Shown piece after piece: positions 8,350 through 16,614 of a stretch of DNA of 64,000 nt. The translations under genes were made by a program, and so were the position numbers. The stretch is from Rhizobiales bacterium UBA3584 (GTDB lineage: Bacteria; Pseudomonadota; Alphaproteobacteria; Rhizobiales; Devosiaceae). How positions within the stretch are numbered: position 1 is the stretch's first letter; every line of letters starts with the position of its first letter. The stretch is taken from NCBI GenBank assembly GCA_002375765.1, contig DFMV01000045.1, positions 1 to 64,000 of the forward strand, in the 5' to 3' direction. The notes under the pieces are model-generated. The model was not told the origin of the DNA. It did no database searches and was given only the letters and a program-made list of their open reading frames with translations.

Positions 8350-9732
8350 TTAAGATTTGATTGTCATGGCGCGGGCGGCGGCGACGGCCGGGAGGGACAG
8401 AACGGCACAAAGGGCAAAGGTGATGACCAAGGCGGTGGTCAATTGCTGGGTGGTTTGGGCTGAGGCGATGCCGGCGGTATTGGCGATGAGGCCGGCGATG
8501 GCCGCTCCGATGCCATAGCCCGCTGACTGGATGGTGGGCAAAAGGGCCGAAGCCCTGTCGCGTTCGCCGGGGCGGGCGGCTTCCATGATGGTCTGGCTGG
8601 TATAGGCCCATGAAGTGCCATAGGCCGCACCGATCAGGATCTGAGCCAGGATGACAAGTGGGAGCTGGCCGATGGCAAAGGCGATGGCGAGCAGCACGAG
8701 ACCGGCAACGAGCAGGACAGGACCGAGGCGAATGAGGCCGGGACGGTCGGCTTCGGACACGTTGGCGACAAGGATGGCCGTGGTTGACCAGGTGATCGCC
8801 ATGACCGCGCCGATGACACCGGCGAGAGTGGGGCCGAAGCCGAAAATGTTTTGCAGCGCATAGACCAGGAACACCGCCGCGCCGGCCTGGGCCAGGGGCA
8901 TGAGCAGAATGACCCAGAGGCCAGCGCCCACCACGTCATTAAAGCGGAAGGCGTGGCTTGGGAACAGCGGGGTGGCGGCGGTGCGATCGCGGCCGATGAC
9001 GGCGAAAAGCGTTGCGCCGGCAATGAGAAGACACAGGGCTGTGAGAAGCGGCGAATCGAGCAGGCCGCCAACCGAGACGGCCATGATGGCGGCGCCGATC
9101 AGCAGCAGCCGGACGATGGGCAAGCGGCCGGAAGATTTTTCGCGCAGGCCAGGTGGCACGATCGTGAGAACGAGGCCGATAAAAATGGCCCCGATGGGCA
9201 GATTGACGGCGAAGGCGGCGCGCCAGGAGAGGGTTTCGGTCAAGGCGCCCGAGAGCACCGGCCCACCAAAGGCGGCCAGCGCCCAGACTACCGATTCGGC
9301 GCCGAACACCTTTGGTACCAGGGCAGAGGGAAAGAGTTCGGGGATCAGCGCGTAGCATATGGCCGCGACGATGCCTTCGCCCAGCCCCTGAAGGGCGCGG
9401 CCGACAAGCAGTTCGGGCATGGAGCCGGCGATTGCGGCGAGGAGCGAGCCGACAAGGAACACCGAGGCGGCGGCGACCAGCGCCATGCGGGCGCCCAGCC
9501 GCGCCTTGAGCAACGCGCCGCCGGCCCCGCCCATGATGGCAAACACCAGAAAGACCGTTGTGGCCCAGGACAACAGCGCCACGCCGCCCAGCTCATCGAC
9601 AGCGGTGGGCAGGGCGGTGGAGACCAGAAAACCGTTAAAGGCCAGGAGCGCGACGCCGAGGCACAGGGTGATCGTGGCGCCAAGATAGCGCGGGGAGACG
9701 ATGGCGGACCATCCGGAGAGAGCTTCGGTCAT
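8350..9732 (-). CDS. MFS drug/solute exporter (DHA2-like)
   Basis: A 460-residue major facilitator transporter with about 14 hydrophobic segments, as in the DHA2 (H+-antiporter) group. The motif GRALQGLGEGI in an early transmembrane segment resembles motif C-type signatures of efflux pumps. The substrate cannot be told from sequence. The start is ATG 9732; the frame extends to a TTG at 9744, but that would lie in the large inverted repeat upstream. The gene stands alone, and the repressor that would bind the repeat is not adjacent. Confidence 0.82.
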   Translation of the reverse strand: MTEALSGWSAIVSPRYLGATITLCLGVALLAFNGFLVSTALPTAVDELGGVALLSWATTVFLVFAIMGGAGGALLKARLGARMALVAAASVFLVGSLLAAIAGSMPELLVGRALQGLGEGIVAAICYALIPELFPSALVPKVFGAESVVWALAAFGGPVLSGALTETLSWRAAFAVNLPIGAIFIGLVLTIVPPGLREKSSGRLPIVRLLLIGAAIMAVSVGGLLDSPLLTALCLLIAGATLFAVIGRDRTAATPLFPSHAFRFNDVVGAGLWVILLMPLAQAGAAVFLVYALQNIFGFGPTLAGVIGAVMAITWSTTAILVANVSEADRPGLIRLGPVLLVAGLVLLAIAFAIGQLPLVILAQILIGAAYGTSWAYTSQTIMEAARPGERDRASALLPTIQSAGYGIGAAIAGLIANTAGIASAQTTQQLTTALVITFALCAVLSLPAVAAARAMTIKS

Positions 9733-9736
9733 GGTG

Positions 9737-9776
9737 GGACTCAATTAAACAAGCGATACCTTGTTAAATTGAGTCC
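9737..9776. promoter_or_regulatory. 17-bp inverted repeat upstream of the MFS gene
   Basis: GGACTCAATTAAACAAG and CTTGTTAAATTGAGTCC pair at 16 of 17 positions across a 6-bp spacer, ending 5 bp before the MFS start codon. Such a long dyad over the promoter and leader is most simply a repressor operator, possibly TetR- or MarR-type. No matching regulator gene is next to it. Confidence 0.65.
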
Positions 9777-9890
9777 GATGATCTGTCCAGCGAAAAGCGG
9801 GGGCTTTTTAGAACCCCCGATTTGGTATAGTCAGGCGCGCGAACCATATAGGTTTGACAATCGCCTTTATCTTCCCGGAGATTTGCCCCA

Positions 9891-11471
9891 GTGAGCCTTG
9901 AGTCCACCGGCTATAAAAGCCGCCGTACCTTCGCGATCATTTCGCACCCGGACGCGGGCAAGACGACGCTGACCGAAAAACTGCTGCTCAATTCCGGCGC
10001 CATCCATCTGGCGGGGGAGGTGAAAGAGCGCGGCGAGCGGCGGCGGACCCGCTCGGACTGGATGGAGATCGAACAAAAGCGCGGCATTTCGATCACCTCT
10101 AGCGTGATGACGTTCGAACATGACGGGCTGACGCTGAACCTGCTCGACACGCCGGGCCACGCGGATTTTTCCGAAGACACCTATCGCACGCTGACGGCTG
10201 TCGATTCGGCGATCATGGTGATCGACGCGGCCAAGGGCATCGAGGCGCAGACGCGCAAACTGTTCGAGGTGTGCCGGCTGCGCGACATCCCGATCATCAC
10301 CTTCGTCAACAAGATCGACCGCGAGGCGCGCGATACGCTGGAAATCCTCGACGAGATCATGGAGACCCTGGCGCTCGATACCGCGCCAATGATGTGGCCG
10401 GTGGGCGCTGGCGTCGACTTTAACGGGCTTATCGATCTCGAGCACGGGCGGTTCATTTCGACCGAGGGCAAGCCGGAGGCCGAGGCGCCGGGAATCGAGG
10501 CATTGGCGGGGCGGTTTGCCGACACCCAGAACCAGCAGATCGCCGCTTCGATGGAGGGGCTTGAACTGGCGAGCGGATCGCTGCCCAAATTCGACCAGGC
10601 GGCCTTCGAGGAGGGCACGCTGACGCCGGTCTATTTCGGCTCGGCGCTCAAATCGATCGGCGTGCGCGAATTGCTCGAGGCGGTGTGCCGGTTTGCGCCC
10701 GAGCCGCGCACCCAGCCGGCGCGGCCCGAGCCGGTGGACCCTTCCATGGCGGCGTGCACGGGGTTCGTTTTCAAGGTTCAGGCCAATATGGACCCCAACC
10801 ACCGCGACCGCGTGGCCTTTGTTCGCGTGGCATCGGGGACGCTCAAGCGCGGCATGCGGCTGAAAAACGTGCGCACGGGCAAGGATTTGAAGGTCGCCAA
10901 CCCGATGTTCTTTTTCGCGCGCGAGCGGGAGCTGGCCGACGAGGCGGTGGCAGGGGACGTTGTGGGAATTCCCAATCACGGCACGCTTTCGGTGGGCGAT
11001 ACGTTGACCGACGGGCCCGATGTGACGGTGACCGGGATTCCCAATTTCGCGCCCGAATTGCTGCGCCGCGTGCATCTGTCCGATGCGTCGAAAACCAAAC
11101 AGCTGGCCAAGGCGCTCAACGATCTGGCCGAAGAGGGCGTGGTGCAGGTGTTCAAGCCGACCTTGGGTTCGGGCTATTATGTGGGCGCTGTGGGGCCGCT
11201 GCAGCTGGAAGTTCTGACCAGCCGCGCGGCGGCGGAATATTCGGTGCCGATCCGCATCGAGCCGGCGCAATATGTGACGGCGCGCTGGGTCAAGGTCAAC
11301 GACAAGGCCCAGTTCGACAAATTCGCGGCGCTGCATCGATTGAACATTGCCGAGGACCGCTATGGCGATCCGGTGTTTCTGGCCCCCAGCCAGTGGGAAA
11401 TCGACCGCTGCGCCCAGGATTTTCCGTTGCTCGATTTCATGGCGACCAAGGACCGCGGGCTGGCGGCTTAA
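9891..11471 (+). CDS. prfC: peptide chain release factor 3
   Basis: A 526-residue translational GTPase that recycles RF1/RF2 after termination. G motifs are clear: SHPDAGKTT (residues 18-26), the DTPGHADF G3 motif and the NKID G4 motif. The RF3-specific start (YKSRRTFAIISHPDAGKTTLTEKLLL) and C-terminal region (QWEIDRCAQDFPLLDF) separate it from EF-G. It is transcribed away from the MFS gene and converges on dinB, with a 140-bp palindromic element filling the gap. Confidence 0.96.
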   Translation: MSLESTGYKSRRTFAIISHPDAGKTTLTEKLLLNSGAIHLAGEVKERGERRRTRSDWMEIEQKRGISITSSVMTFEHDGLTLNLLDTPGHADFSEDTYRTLTAVDSAIMVIDAAKGIEAQTRKLFEVCRLRDIPIITFVNKIDREARDTLEILDEIMETLALDTAPMMWPVGAGVDFNGLIDLEHGRFISTEGKPEAEAPGIEALAGRFADTQNQQIAASMEGLELASGSLPKFDQAAFEEGTLTPVYFGSALKSIGVRELLEAVCRFAPEPRTQPARPEPVDPSMAACTGFVFKVQANMDPNHRDRVAFVRVASGTLKRGMRLKNVRTGKDLKVANPMFFFARERELADEAVAGDVVGIPNHGTLSVGDTLTDGPDVTVTGIPNFAPELLRRVHLSDASKTKQLAKALNDLAEEGVVQVFKPTLGSGYYVGAVGPLQLEVLTSRAAAEYSVPIRIEPAQYVTARWVKVNDKAQFDKFAALHRLNIAEDRYGDPVFLAPSQWEIDRCAQDFPLLDFMATKDRGLAA

Positions 11472-11611
11472 GTTGTATGGACAGTTAGGCGATGGCGGCC
11501 TGCAAACCGCAGCTTTCTGCGCTTCCGGTGCTCACGTACTGAAAGTACGCTCCGCTCCGGTTCTCGAAAACCACGGTTTTCGGCTCGCCCTGACCTAACT
11601 CTCCACACAAC
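11472..11611. repeat. 140-bp imperfect palindrome filling the prfC-dinB gap
   Basis: The two ends, GTTGTATGGACAGTTAGG and the reverse complement of CCTAACTCTCCACACAAC, match at 16 of 18 positions. Pairing continues inward with small gaps to the centre (ACGTACTGAAAGTACG). The element begins right after the prfC TAA and ends right before the dinB TGA. It looks like a REP- or MITE-type intergenic palindrome that also acts as a two-way terminator. Only one copy is in the window. Confidence 0.65.
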
Positions 11612-12181
11612 TCATTCGTCCCCGAATCCCAGATCGGCTTCGGTCCAGCCGAACGCCGCCAATTCCCCGGTGCGGGATTTGGCGTCGTCGGAGACGATGA
11701 ATTCGTCGAGCTGGGGCGGGGCGAGAGGCGTTCCGGCCAGCATGGCATGAGCCTGGCCGCGATGATGGGTCTGGTGGGCGAAGAGGTGGCAGAGCACATC
11801 GTCGCAGCGCTCGGTCTGGATGCGGGACTGGCGGTGGATGGTGATCGGGCGGCCTAGATCGGCAATTTGCAGAGCGTCGCAGAGCGCGACGAGCTTTTCA
11901 TCGCTTTGGCGCTGGGCAGCGTAGAGCGCGCTTGCCGTATCGAAGGGTTCCTCGTTTTCCCAGGCTTTCGGGCCCAGCGTGCCGCCTGCAAGTGCGTCGA
12001 TATAGAACCAGTCGATAATGAGGATATGATTGAGCGTTGCCTTGAGCGAGGGGAAAAAGCTCACGCGCCTTGCCTCGAATTGCGACTGGTCCAGCGCGAT
12101 CACCGCCTGAGCGAGACGGTAATTGGCGAGGGCGTTGTTGCGGGCGAGCTTTGTGAACATGCGCAGGGCGGGATCGGTCAC
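11612..12181 (-). CDS. DinB-family protein
   Basis: A 189-residue four-helix-bundle protein of the DinB/YfiT superfamily, whose members often are metal-dependent thiol transferases. The histidines expected for metal binding are seen in NHILIIDW and in HLFAHQTHHRGQAH. The start is GTG 12181, overlapping the stop of the upstream GNAT gene (GTGA). The frame stays open upstream, but that would run through the GNAT gene. The substrate is unknown. Confidence 0.85.
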   Translation of the reverse strand: MTDPALRMFTKLARNNALANYRLAQAVIALDQSQFEARRVSFFPSLKATLNHILIIDWFYIDALAGGTLGPKAWENEEPFDTASALYAAQRQSDEKLVALCDALQIADLGRPITIHRQSRIQTERCDDVLCHLFAHQTHHRGQAHAMLAGTPLAPPQLDEFIVSDDAKSRTGELAAFGWTEADLGFGDE

Positions 12182-12594
12182 GATGTCTTTTCCATCACGC
12201 GCGCCATGCCGATCGAGGCGGGCATCACCGGCTCGAAGCCGAATTTTCCATAGAGATGGCGCGCATCGCCGTCGGCAATCAGGGACACATAGGCGCCCCC
12301 TGGCGCCTCGCGCTCGAGCCAATCGACCAGCGCGGCCATGATGGCCTTGCCCAGACCCTTGCCCTGATGGGCGGGATCGACCGCGATGTCGGTGATCTGG
12401 TAGGCGGTGCCGCCATCGCCGATGATGCGGCCCATGCCGATGGCCTTGCCCTCATGGACAACCAGCACGGCAAAAAGCGAATTGGGAAGACCCTTTTCCA
12501 TGCCGTCCCGGCTGCGCGGTGAAAGTCCCGATATGGCGCGCAGGCGGGCGAAGGTTTCAACGTCTGGTATGCCAGCGACAATCTTGTAGTCCAT
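12178..12594 (-). CDS. GNAT-family N-acetyltransferase
   Basis: A 138-residue acetyltransferase. The acetyl-CoA-binding motif A is DIAVDPAHQGKGLGKAIMAALVDWLE, and the YGKFGFEP element near the C-terminus is typical. The ATG at 12594 follows the comM stop by 1 bp (TGATATG), so it is translated with comM, while its own end overlaps dinB. The substrate is unknown; a small-molecule amine is usual for this type. Confidence 0.88.
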   Translation of the reverse strand: MDYKIVAGIPDVETFARLRAISGLSPRSRDGMEKGLPNSLFAVLVVHEGKAIGMGRIIGDGGTAYQITDIAVDPAHQGKGLGKAIMAALVDWLEREAPGGAYVSLIADGDARHLYGKFGFEPVMPASIGMARVMEKTS

Positions 12595-12595
12595 A

Positions 12596-14116
12596 TCAGG
12601 CATTGGCCATGTTGATCCGGTAACTGAGCGCCTCGGCGATGTGGGGGCGAGCGACGGTTTGGCTGCCGGCCAGGTCGGCCAGCGTGCGGGCCACCTTGAG
12701 GACCCGATGATAGGCGCGGGCCGACAGGGAAAAGGTTTCGGCGGCCTTGAGCAGGAGATCGCGGCTTTCAGCGTCGGGGGCGACGACCTGTTCGATGACG
12801 CTCGAGGGCGCGGCGGAATTTGTGTGAACGCCGGAAAGATCCAGTTCGGCATAGCGCCGGCGCTGGACGTCGCGCGCCGTTGCCACGCGCTGGGCGACAA
12901 TGGCGCTGGGTTCGCCCGGTTTGGAGCCGATCATGTCAGTTGCGCTGACAGCGGGAACGTCGATGCGGATATCGATGCGGTCGAGGAACGGGCCCGACAC
13001 GCGGCCCTGATAATCGGCCGCGCATTTTTCGCCACGCCGGCAGGTGTGGCCCGGTGTTCCCGCCATGCCGCATTTGCACGGGTTCATGGCGGCGACCAGC
13101 TGGAAGCGGGAAGGGTAGGTCACGCGCGCATTGGCGCGGGCGATCACCGTTTCGCCCGATTCGAGCGGCTGGCGCAGGCTGTCGAGCGCCTGGGGCTGGA
13201 ATTCGGGAAGCTCGTCGAGAAACAATACGCCATTATGGGCCAGCGAGGCCTCGCCGGGGCGTACGCGCAACCCGCCACCGACCAGCGCGACCATGAAGGC
13301 CGAATGATGGGGGCTGCGAAAGGGGCGGCGATCGGAAATCTGTCCCCCCTTGAGCTCCCCGGCGATCGAGGCAATCATCGATACATCGAGCAATTCGCGC
13401 GGATTGAGCGGGGGAAGAATGGAGGGGAGGCGCTGGGCGAGCATGGATTTTCCCGCGCCGGGCGGGCCGACCATCAGGAAATTGTGCCCACCGGCGGCGG
13501 CCACTTCGAGTGCGCGGCGCGCGACCTCCTGGCCACGAATATCGGCAAGGTCGGGGCCGGTGGAATTGGGCAGGGCGCGAACCGGCTGGGGACGGGCCGC
13601 CATCTGCCGACCGGCCAGATGATTGACCAGCGCAAAAAGCGTATCGATGGCGACGATGTCGATATTTTCGCCGGCCCAGGCCGCTTCCGCGCCGCAGGCG
13701 GCCGGGCAGATGATGCCAAGATCGCGCGCATTGGCGGCAATGGCGGCGGGCAGGATGCCGGTGACGGGCGAGACGCGCCCATCGAGCGCCAATTCGCCCA
13801 GTACCATGAAGCGCTCGAGCATATCGCCGGGGATGGCGCCCATGGCGGCCATCAGCCCCAGAGCAATGGGCAGATCGTAATGGCTGCCCTCCTTGGGCAG
13901 ATCGGCAGGGGCGAGATTGACCGAAATGTGCTTGGCGGGCAGCGCCAGGCCCGAAGCGATCAGCGCGGCGCGGACCCGTTCGCGACTTTCCCCTACTGCC
14001 TTATCGGGCAGGCCAACGATGTTGAAGCGCGGCAGGCCGGGCGAAATCTGCACCTGCACATCGACCGGAACGGCCTCGATGCCCAGAAAGGCGACTGTGG
14101 TGATCCGCGTTGCCAT
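12596..14116 (-). CDS. comM: YifB/ComM Mg-chelatase-like AAA+ ATPase
   Basis: A 506-residue AAA+ protein. In naturally competent bacteria ComM is a helicase that promotes branch migration of incoming DNA. It has an N-terminal Lon-like fold (ISPGLPRFNIVGLPDKAVGESRERVRAAL), a Walker A GPPGAGKS near residues 217-224, a Walker B region VLFLDELPEF, and the Mg-chelatase C-terminal domain. The start is ATG 14116 (MATRITTVAFLGIEA), preceded by GGGGGAC; the longer frame adds 20 residues not typical of the family. Competence in this organism is not implied. Confidence 0.93.
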   Translation of the reverse strand: MATRITTVAFLGIEAVPVDVQVQISPGLPRFNIVGLPDKAVGESRERVRAALIASGLALPAKHISVNLAPADLPKEGSHYDLPIALGLMAAMGAIPGDMLERFMVLGELALDGRVSPVTGILPAAIAANARDLGIICPAACGAEAAWAGENIDIVAIDTLFALVNHLAGRQMAARPQPVRALPNSTGPDLADIRGQEVARRALEVAAAGGHNFLMVGPPGAGKSMLAQRLPSILPPLNPRELLDVSMIASIAGELKGGQISDRRPFRSPHHSAFMVALVGGGLRVRPGEASLAHNGVLFLDELPEFQPQALDSLRQPLESGETVIARANARVTYPSRFQLVAAMNPCKCGMAGTPGHTCRRGEKCAADYQGRVSGPFLDRIDIRIDVPAVSATDMIGSKPGEPSAIVAQRVATARDVQRRRYAELDLSGVHTNSAAPSSVIEQVVAPDAESRDLLLKAAETFSLSARAYHRVLKVARTLADLAGSQTVARPHIAEALSYRINMANA

Positions 14117-14413
14117 GCCGTCCCCCGCACGGATGAATGAGAGGGCGACGCTAGCAAGAAACAAATCCGAGAACAAGAACGTTTAGCGAACATGCGTTGG
14201 CGGCAAGGCCGATCACCAAGCCGTGCATCGGGTACGGCGGAACGGATGGGGTGCAGCAGCATTGATATGACGAACTGACCGGGATCGCAGCCGTGCCTAT
14301 GGCTTAAATCCCGGCCCATTATGCACCAGTGGATCGACGCGAGCGGGGGCGCGGCCGATTGGCCGCCGCCCTGTTTTCGTTCCGGCGGCGGCTGGAAATT
14401 TTGGAGGCAAAAA
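14117..14413. other. 297-bp intergenic region, nothing recognised
   Basis: Divergent promoter region between comM and the receiver gene. I found no RNA gene, repeat or convincing operator. The only clear signal is GGAGG at 14403-14407 serving the downstream ATG. Confidence 0.5.
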
Positions 14414-14776
14414 ATGTTGCAGAGAAAGGATGCTCCCCTGATCCTCGTGGTCGAGGACGAACCGCTGGTTCGGCTCGATATCACCCTGGCCATGGTCGAT
14501 GCCGGATTTTCGGTGATCGAGGTCCCCGACGCCGAACAGGCAATCGAGCTGCTTGAAACCCGCGGGTCGATCGGACTGGTGTTTACAGATGTCGAACTGG
14601 CCGGGACGCTAACCGGGTTCGATCTGGCACGGGAAATCAAGTCACGCTGGCCGCACATTCCGGTGCTTGTCACCTCGGGCCGGGCGGCGCCCAGGACGGA
14701 GGTTGCCGACAGTTTCATTGCCAAGCCCTACGACACCGATGCCGTGGTTTCGCAAGCGCGGGCGCTGGCGGCCTGA
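14414..14776 (+). CDS. single-domain response regulator (CheY-like receiver)
   Basis: A 120-residue stand-alone receiver. The acidic pocket is Glu14-Asp15-Glu16 (VVEDEPLVR), the phospho-acceptor is Asp59 (FTDVEL), Ser88 is the switch residue (VTSGRA), and Lys104 (AKPY) is present. There is no output domain, so it must act by protein contact or in a phosphorelay. No kinase gene is adjacent. GGAGG lies 6 nt upstream of ATG 14414; an upstream in-frame ATG at 14324 has no such site. Confidence 0.9.
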   Translation: MLQRKDAPLILVVEDEPLVRLDITLAMVDAGFSVIEVPDAEQAIELLETRGSIGLVFTDVELAGTLTGFDLAREIKSRWPHIPVLVTSGRAAPRTEVADSFIAKPYDTDAVVSQARALAA

Positions 14777-14882
14777 TCGGCGTTTTCATTGTGAAAAATC
14801 TGTGCCCCGGGAGCCACGCTTTCGGGGCTTTACTTCCCGTTAACCAGCCTTGTGAGCGGGGTGTTAAGGAGAATTGGGCCAA

Positions 14883-14914
14883 GACAATTTGAGATAGATT
14901 TTTCCCAAATTGTC
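14883..14914. promoter_or_regulatory. 9-bp inverted repeat before the lysozyme gene
   Basis: GACAATTTG (14883-14891) and CAAATTGTC (14906-14914) are perfectly complementary across 14 bp, ending 14 bp before the ATG. It may be an operator or a leader hairpin covering the start region. Confidence 0.4.
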
Positions 14915-14928
14915 GAGTTTTCCGCTCC

Positions 14929-15768
14929 ATGCCCCTGCCGCGTATTTTCCGCTCGCCCAAGCTGACCAAGACGATCCTGCCGCTTGCGGCCGGTCTCGCC
15001 CTGATCGGGGTGCTGGCCGCCTGCGGGGCCAATTATTATCCGGCCAAGGGCGACAACAAGCCCCATCCGGGTGTGGCGCGCGCCCATTCGCTGCCCATCC
15101 ACGGCATCGACGTATCGCGCCATCAGGGCAATATCGACTGGCGCGCCGTGGCGCGGGCGGGCACCCGCTTTGCCTATATCAAAGCCACCGATGGCGGGGA
15201 TTATCTCGACCCCAATTTCCGCACCAATTGGGACGAGGCGCGGGCTGCCGGCATTCCGCGCGGGGCGTACCATTTCATATACTGGTGCCGGCCAGCCTCC
15301 GAACAGGTGGCGTGGTTTGCCGCCAATGTTCCGGCCGAAGCCGACGCGCTGCCGCCCGTGCTCGATCTGGAATGGAACAATGGCTCGTCGTGCAAGCACG
15401 ATCTGACGCGCGAGGAAGTGCTCGACAAGGTGCGTGTGCTCCTGGCGGGAATGGAGGCCCATACAGGCAAGGTTCCGGTGATCTATACCGACATCAATTT
15501 CCATCGCGACGTTCTGGAGGGCGTCCAGATCGACAATCCGATGTGGCTGCGGTCGGTGGCCGCCGAGCCCCATGAGCGCTATTCCAACCGGCCCTTCACC
15601 TTCTGGCAGTACACCCAGACCGGGACCGTGCCGGGCATCCGCACCGAAGTCGACCGCAATGCGTGGTATGGGTCGGAAAGCGACTGGATCCAGTTCTTTT
15701 TGACCGGGTGCGACCCACGCACCTATATGCGTCTTGCGGGTCAGGGACGGTGTGCGCCGCTGAAATGA
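14929..15768 (+). CDS. GH25 lysozyme-like lipoprotein
   Basis: A 279-residue protein with an N-terminal hydrophobic segment and lipobox LAAC (Cys32), so an envelope lipoprotein. The rest is a GH25 muramidase fold: HGIDVSRHQGNIDW (Asp61), FAYIKATDGG, GAYHFIYW, and DLEWNN with the likely catalytic acid. Such enzymes cut the glycan of peptidoglycan. The last ~20 codons lie in an 83-bp segment that is repeated just downstream. A nearby inverted repeat precedes the start codon. Confidence 0.88.
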   Translation: MPLPRIFRSPKLTKTILPLAAGLALIGVLAACGANYYPAKGDNKPHPGVARAHSLPIHGIDVSRHQGNIDWRAVARAGTRFAYIKATDGGDYLDPNFRTNWDEARAAGIPRGAYHFIYWCRPASEQVAWFAANVPAEADALPPVLDLEWNNGSSCKHDLTREEVLDKVRVLLAGMEAHTGKVPVIYTDINFHRDVLEGVQIDNPMWLRSVAAEPHERYSNRPFTFWQYTQTGTVPGIRTEVDRNAWYGSESDWIQFFLTGCDPRTYMRLAGQGRCAPLK

Positions 15769-15909
15769 TCCTTGCTGGTCGCGTTCCCGAACCGCAAAAG
15801 TGCAAAGCACTTTTGCTGGGAACACTCCGGGTGCGACCCCCGCACCCATATGCGCCTTACGGGTCAGGGACGGTGTGCGCCGCTGAAATGATCCTTGCTG
15901 GTCGCGTTC
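15704..15909. repeat. 83-bp direct duplication of the lysozyme gene 3' end
   Basis: 15704-15786 and 15827-15909 match at 79 of 83 positions (offset 123 bp). The first copy holds the last codons, the stop and the downstream flank of the GH25 gene. The second copy ends inside the marC stop codon. Between them is a 40-bp hairpin repeat. This looks like a tandem duplication of the 3' flank, with the hairpin element captured in it. Confidence 0.9.
15781..15826. repeat. short palindromic intergenic repeat (REP-like), copy A
   Basis: The perfect hairpin GCAAAAGTGC-AAA-GCACTTTTGC is flanked by CCGAACC on the left and GGGAACACT on the right. It shares its layout (TTCCCGAACC, hairpin, TGGGAAC) with the element at 20252-20297, so both belong to one repeat family. 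It may act as a terminator for the lysozyme gene and for marC. Confidence 0.65.
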
Positions 15910-16543
15910 AGCTCGATCCGCCGAGAATGCCGCTGGCGCTGATGCCGTCGAAGACGAACTGGACGGCCAGCGCGGTGAGCAAGATACCCACCACGCGGGA
16001 AACCACCGACATGCCGGTCAATCCCAGAACGCGCTGAATGGGAATGGCGACCAGAAGCGCCAGCCAGGCCAGCGCCAGGGTGGCGACAAGCGCTGCAATG
16101 ACGATCCAGAATTCGAGATCGGTGGTGGCGCCGGTGGTCAAAAGGATGACCGCGGAAATCGAGCCGGCCCCGGCCAGGAGCGGCATGGCGAGCGGAAAGA
16201 CCGAAATGTCGGTGCGCGACATGCCTTCGGCTTCTTCCTCGGAGGTGGTGCCGGTGGCGCCCGAATGGCGGGCAAACACCATGTCGATAGCGATCAACAG
16301 CAGCAGGATGCCGCCGGCCACCCGCAGGGCCGGCAGGGTGATGCCGAAGATCTCAAGGATGGCATTGCCGGCAAAGGCGAAGAACAGCAAAATTCCGCTG
16401 GCGATCAGAACGCCGCGCGAGGCGAAGACGAAGCGCTGTTTGGCCGTATTGCTGCGCGTCAGGCCCGCGAAGATGAAGGCGATATCGGCAACACCGATCG
16501 TCGCAAAGAATGTGGCGAAGGCCACGAGAAAATTGCCCGACAT
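15908..16543 (-). CDS. MarC-family integral membrane protein
   Basis: A 211-residue inner membrane protein with about six hydrophobic helices in two groups of three, separated by the polar loop GATGTTSEEEAEG. The motif DISVFPLAMPLLAGAGSI is the family hallmark. Despite the name, MarC proteins are not established as antibiotic-resistance determinants, and their transport role is unknown. The start is ATG 16543 (MSGNFLVAFATFF). A longer TTG start at 16558 is less likely. Confidence 0.9.
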   Translation of the reverse strand: MSGNFLVAFATFFATIGVADIAFIFAGLTRSNTAKQRFVFASRGVLIASGILLFFAFAGNAILEIFGITLPALRVAGGILLLLIAIDMVFARHSGATGTTSEEEAEGMSRTDISVFPLAMPLLAGAGSISAVILLTTGATTDLEFWIVIAALVATLALAWLALLVAIPIQRVLGLTGMSVVSRVVGILLTALAVQFVFDGISASGILGGSS

Positions 16544-16561
16544 CGTCCCGGCCCCCAATGT

Positions 16562-16587
16562 GCCGCTGTTCCACGTGAATCAGCGGC
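16562..16587. promoter_or_regulatory. parS-like site inside a hairpin upstream of marC
   Basis: The TCCACGTGAA core is flanked by GCCGCTG and CAGCGGC arms. The 16-mer 16567-16582 (TGTTCCACGTGAATCA) matches the parS consensus at 14 of 16 positions and contains GAATC, a GANTC site. It sits between marC and gshB, both on the minus strand, so a terminator role after gshB's neighbour is less natural than a protein-binding site. Confidence 0.5.
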
Positions 16588-16614
16588 GACCATACCGGGG
16601 GCCGAAGCGCTTGA

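Noticed and set aside
9798..9819. CGGGGG/CCCCCG hairpin upstream of prfC as a terminator
   Set aside because: Only 6 bp, the T run is in the loop rather than after the stem, and no gene ends there.
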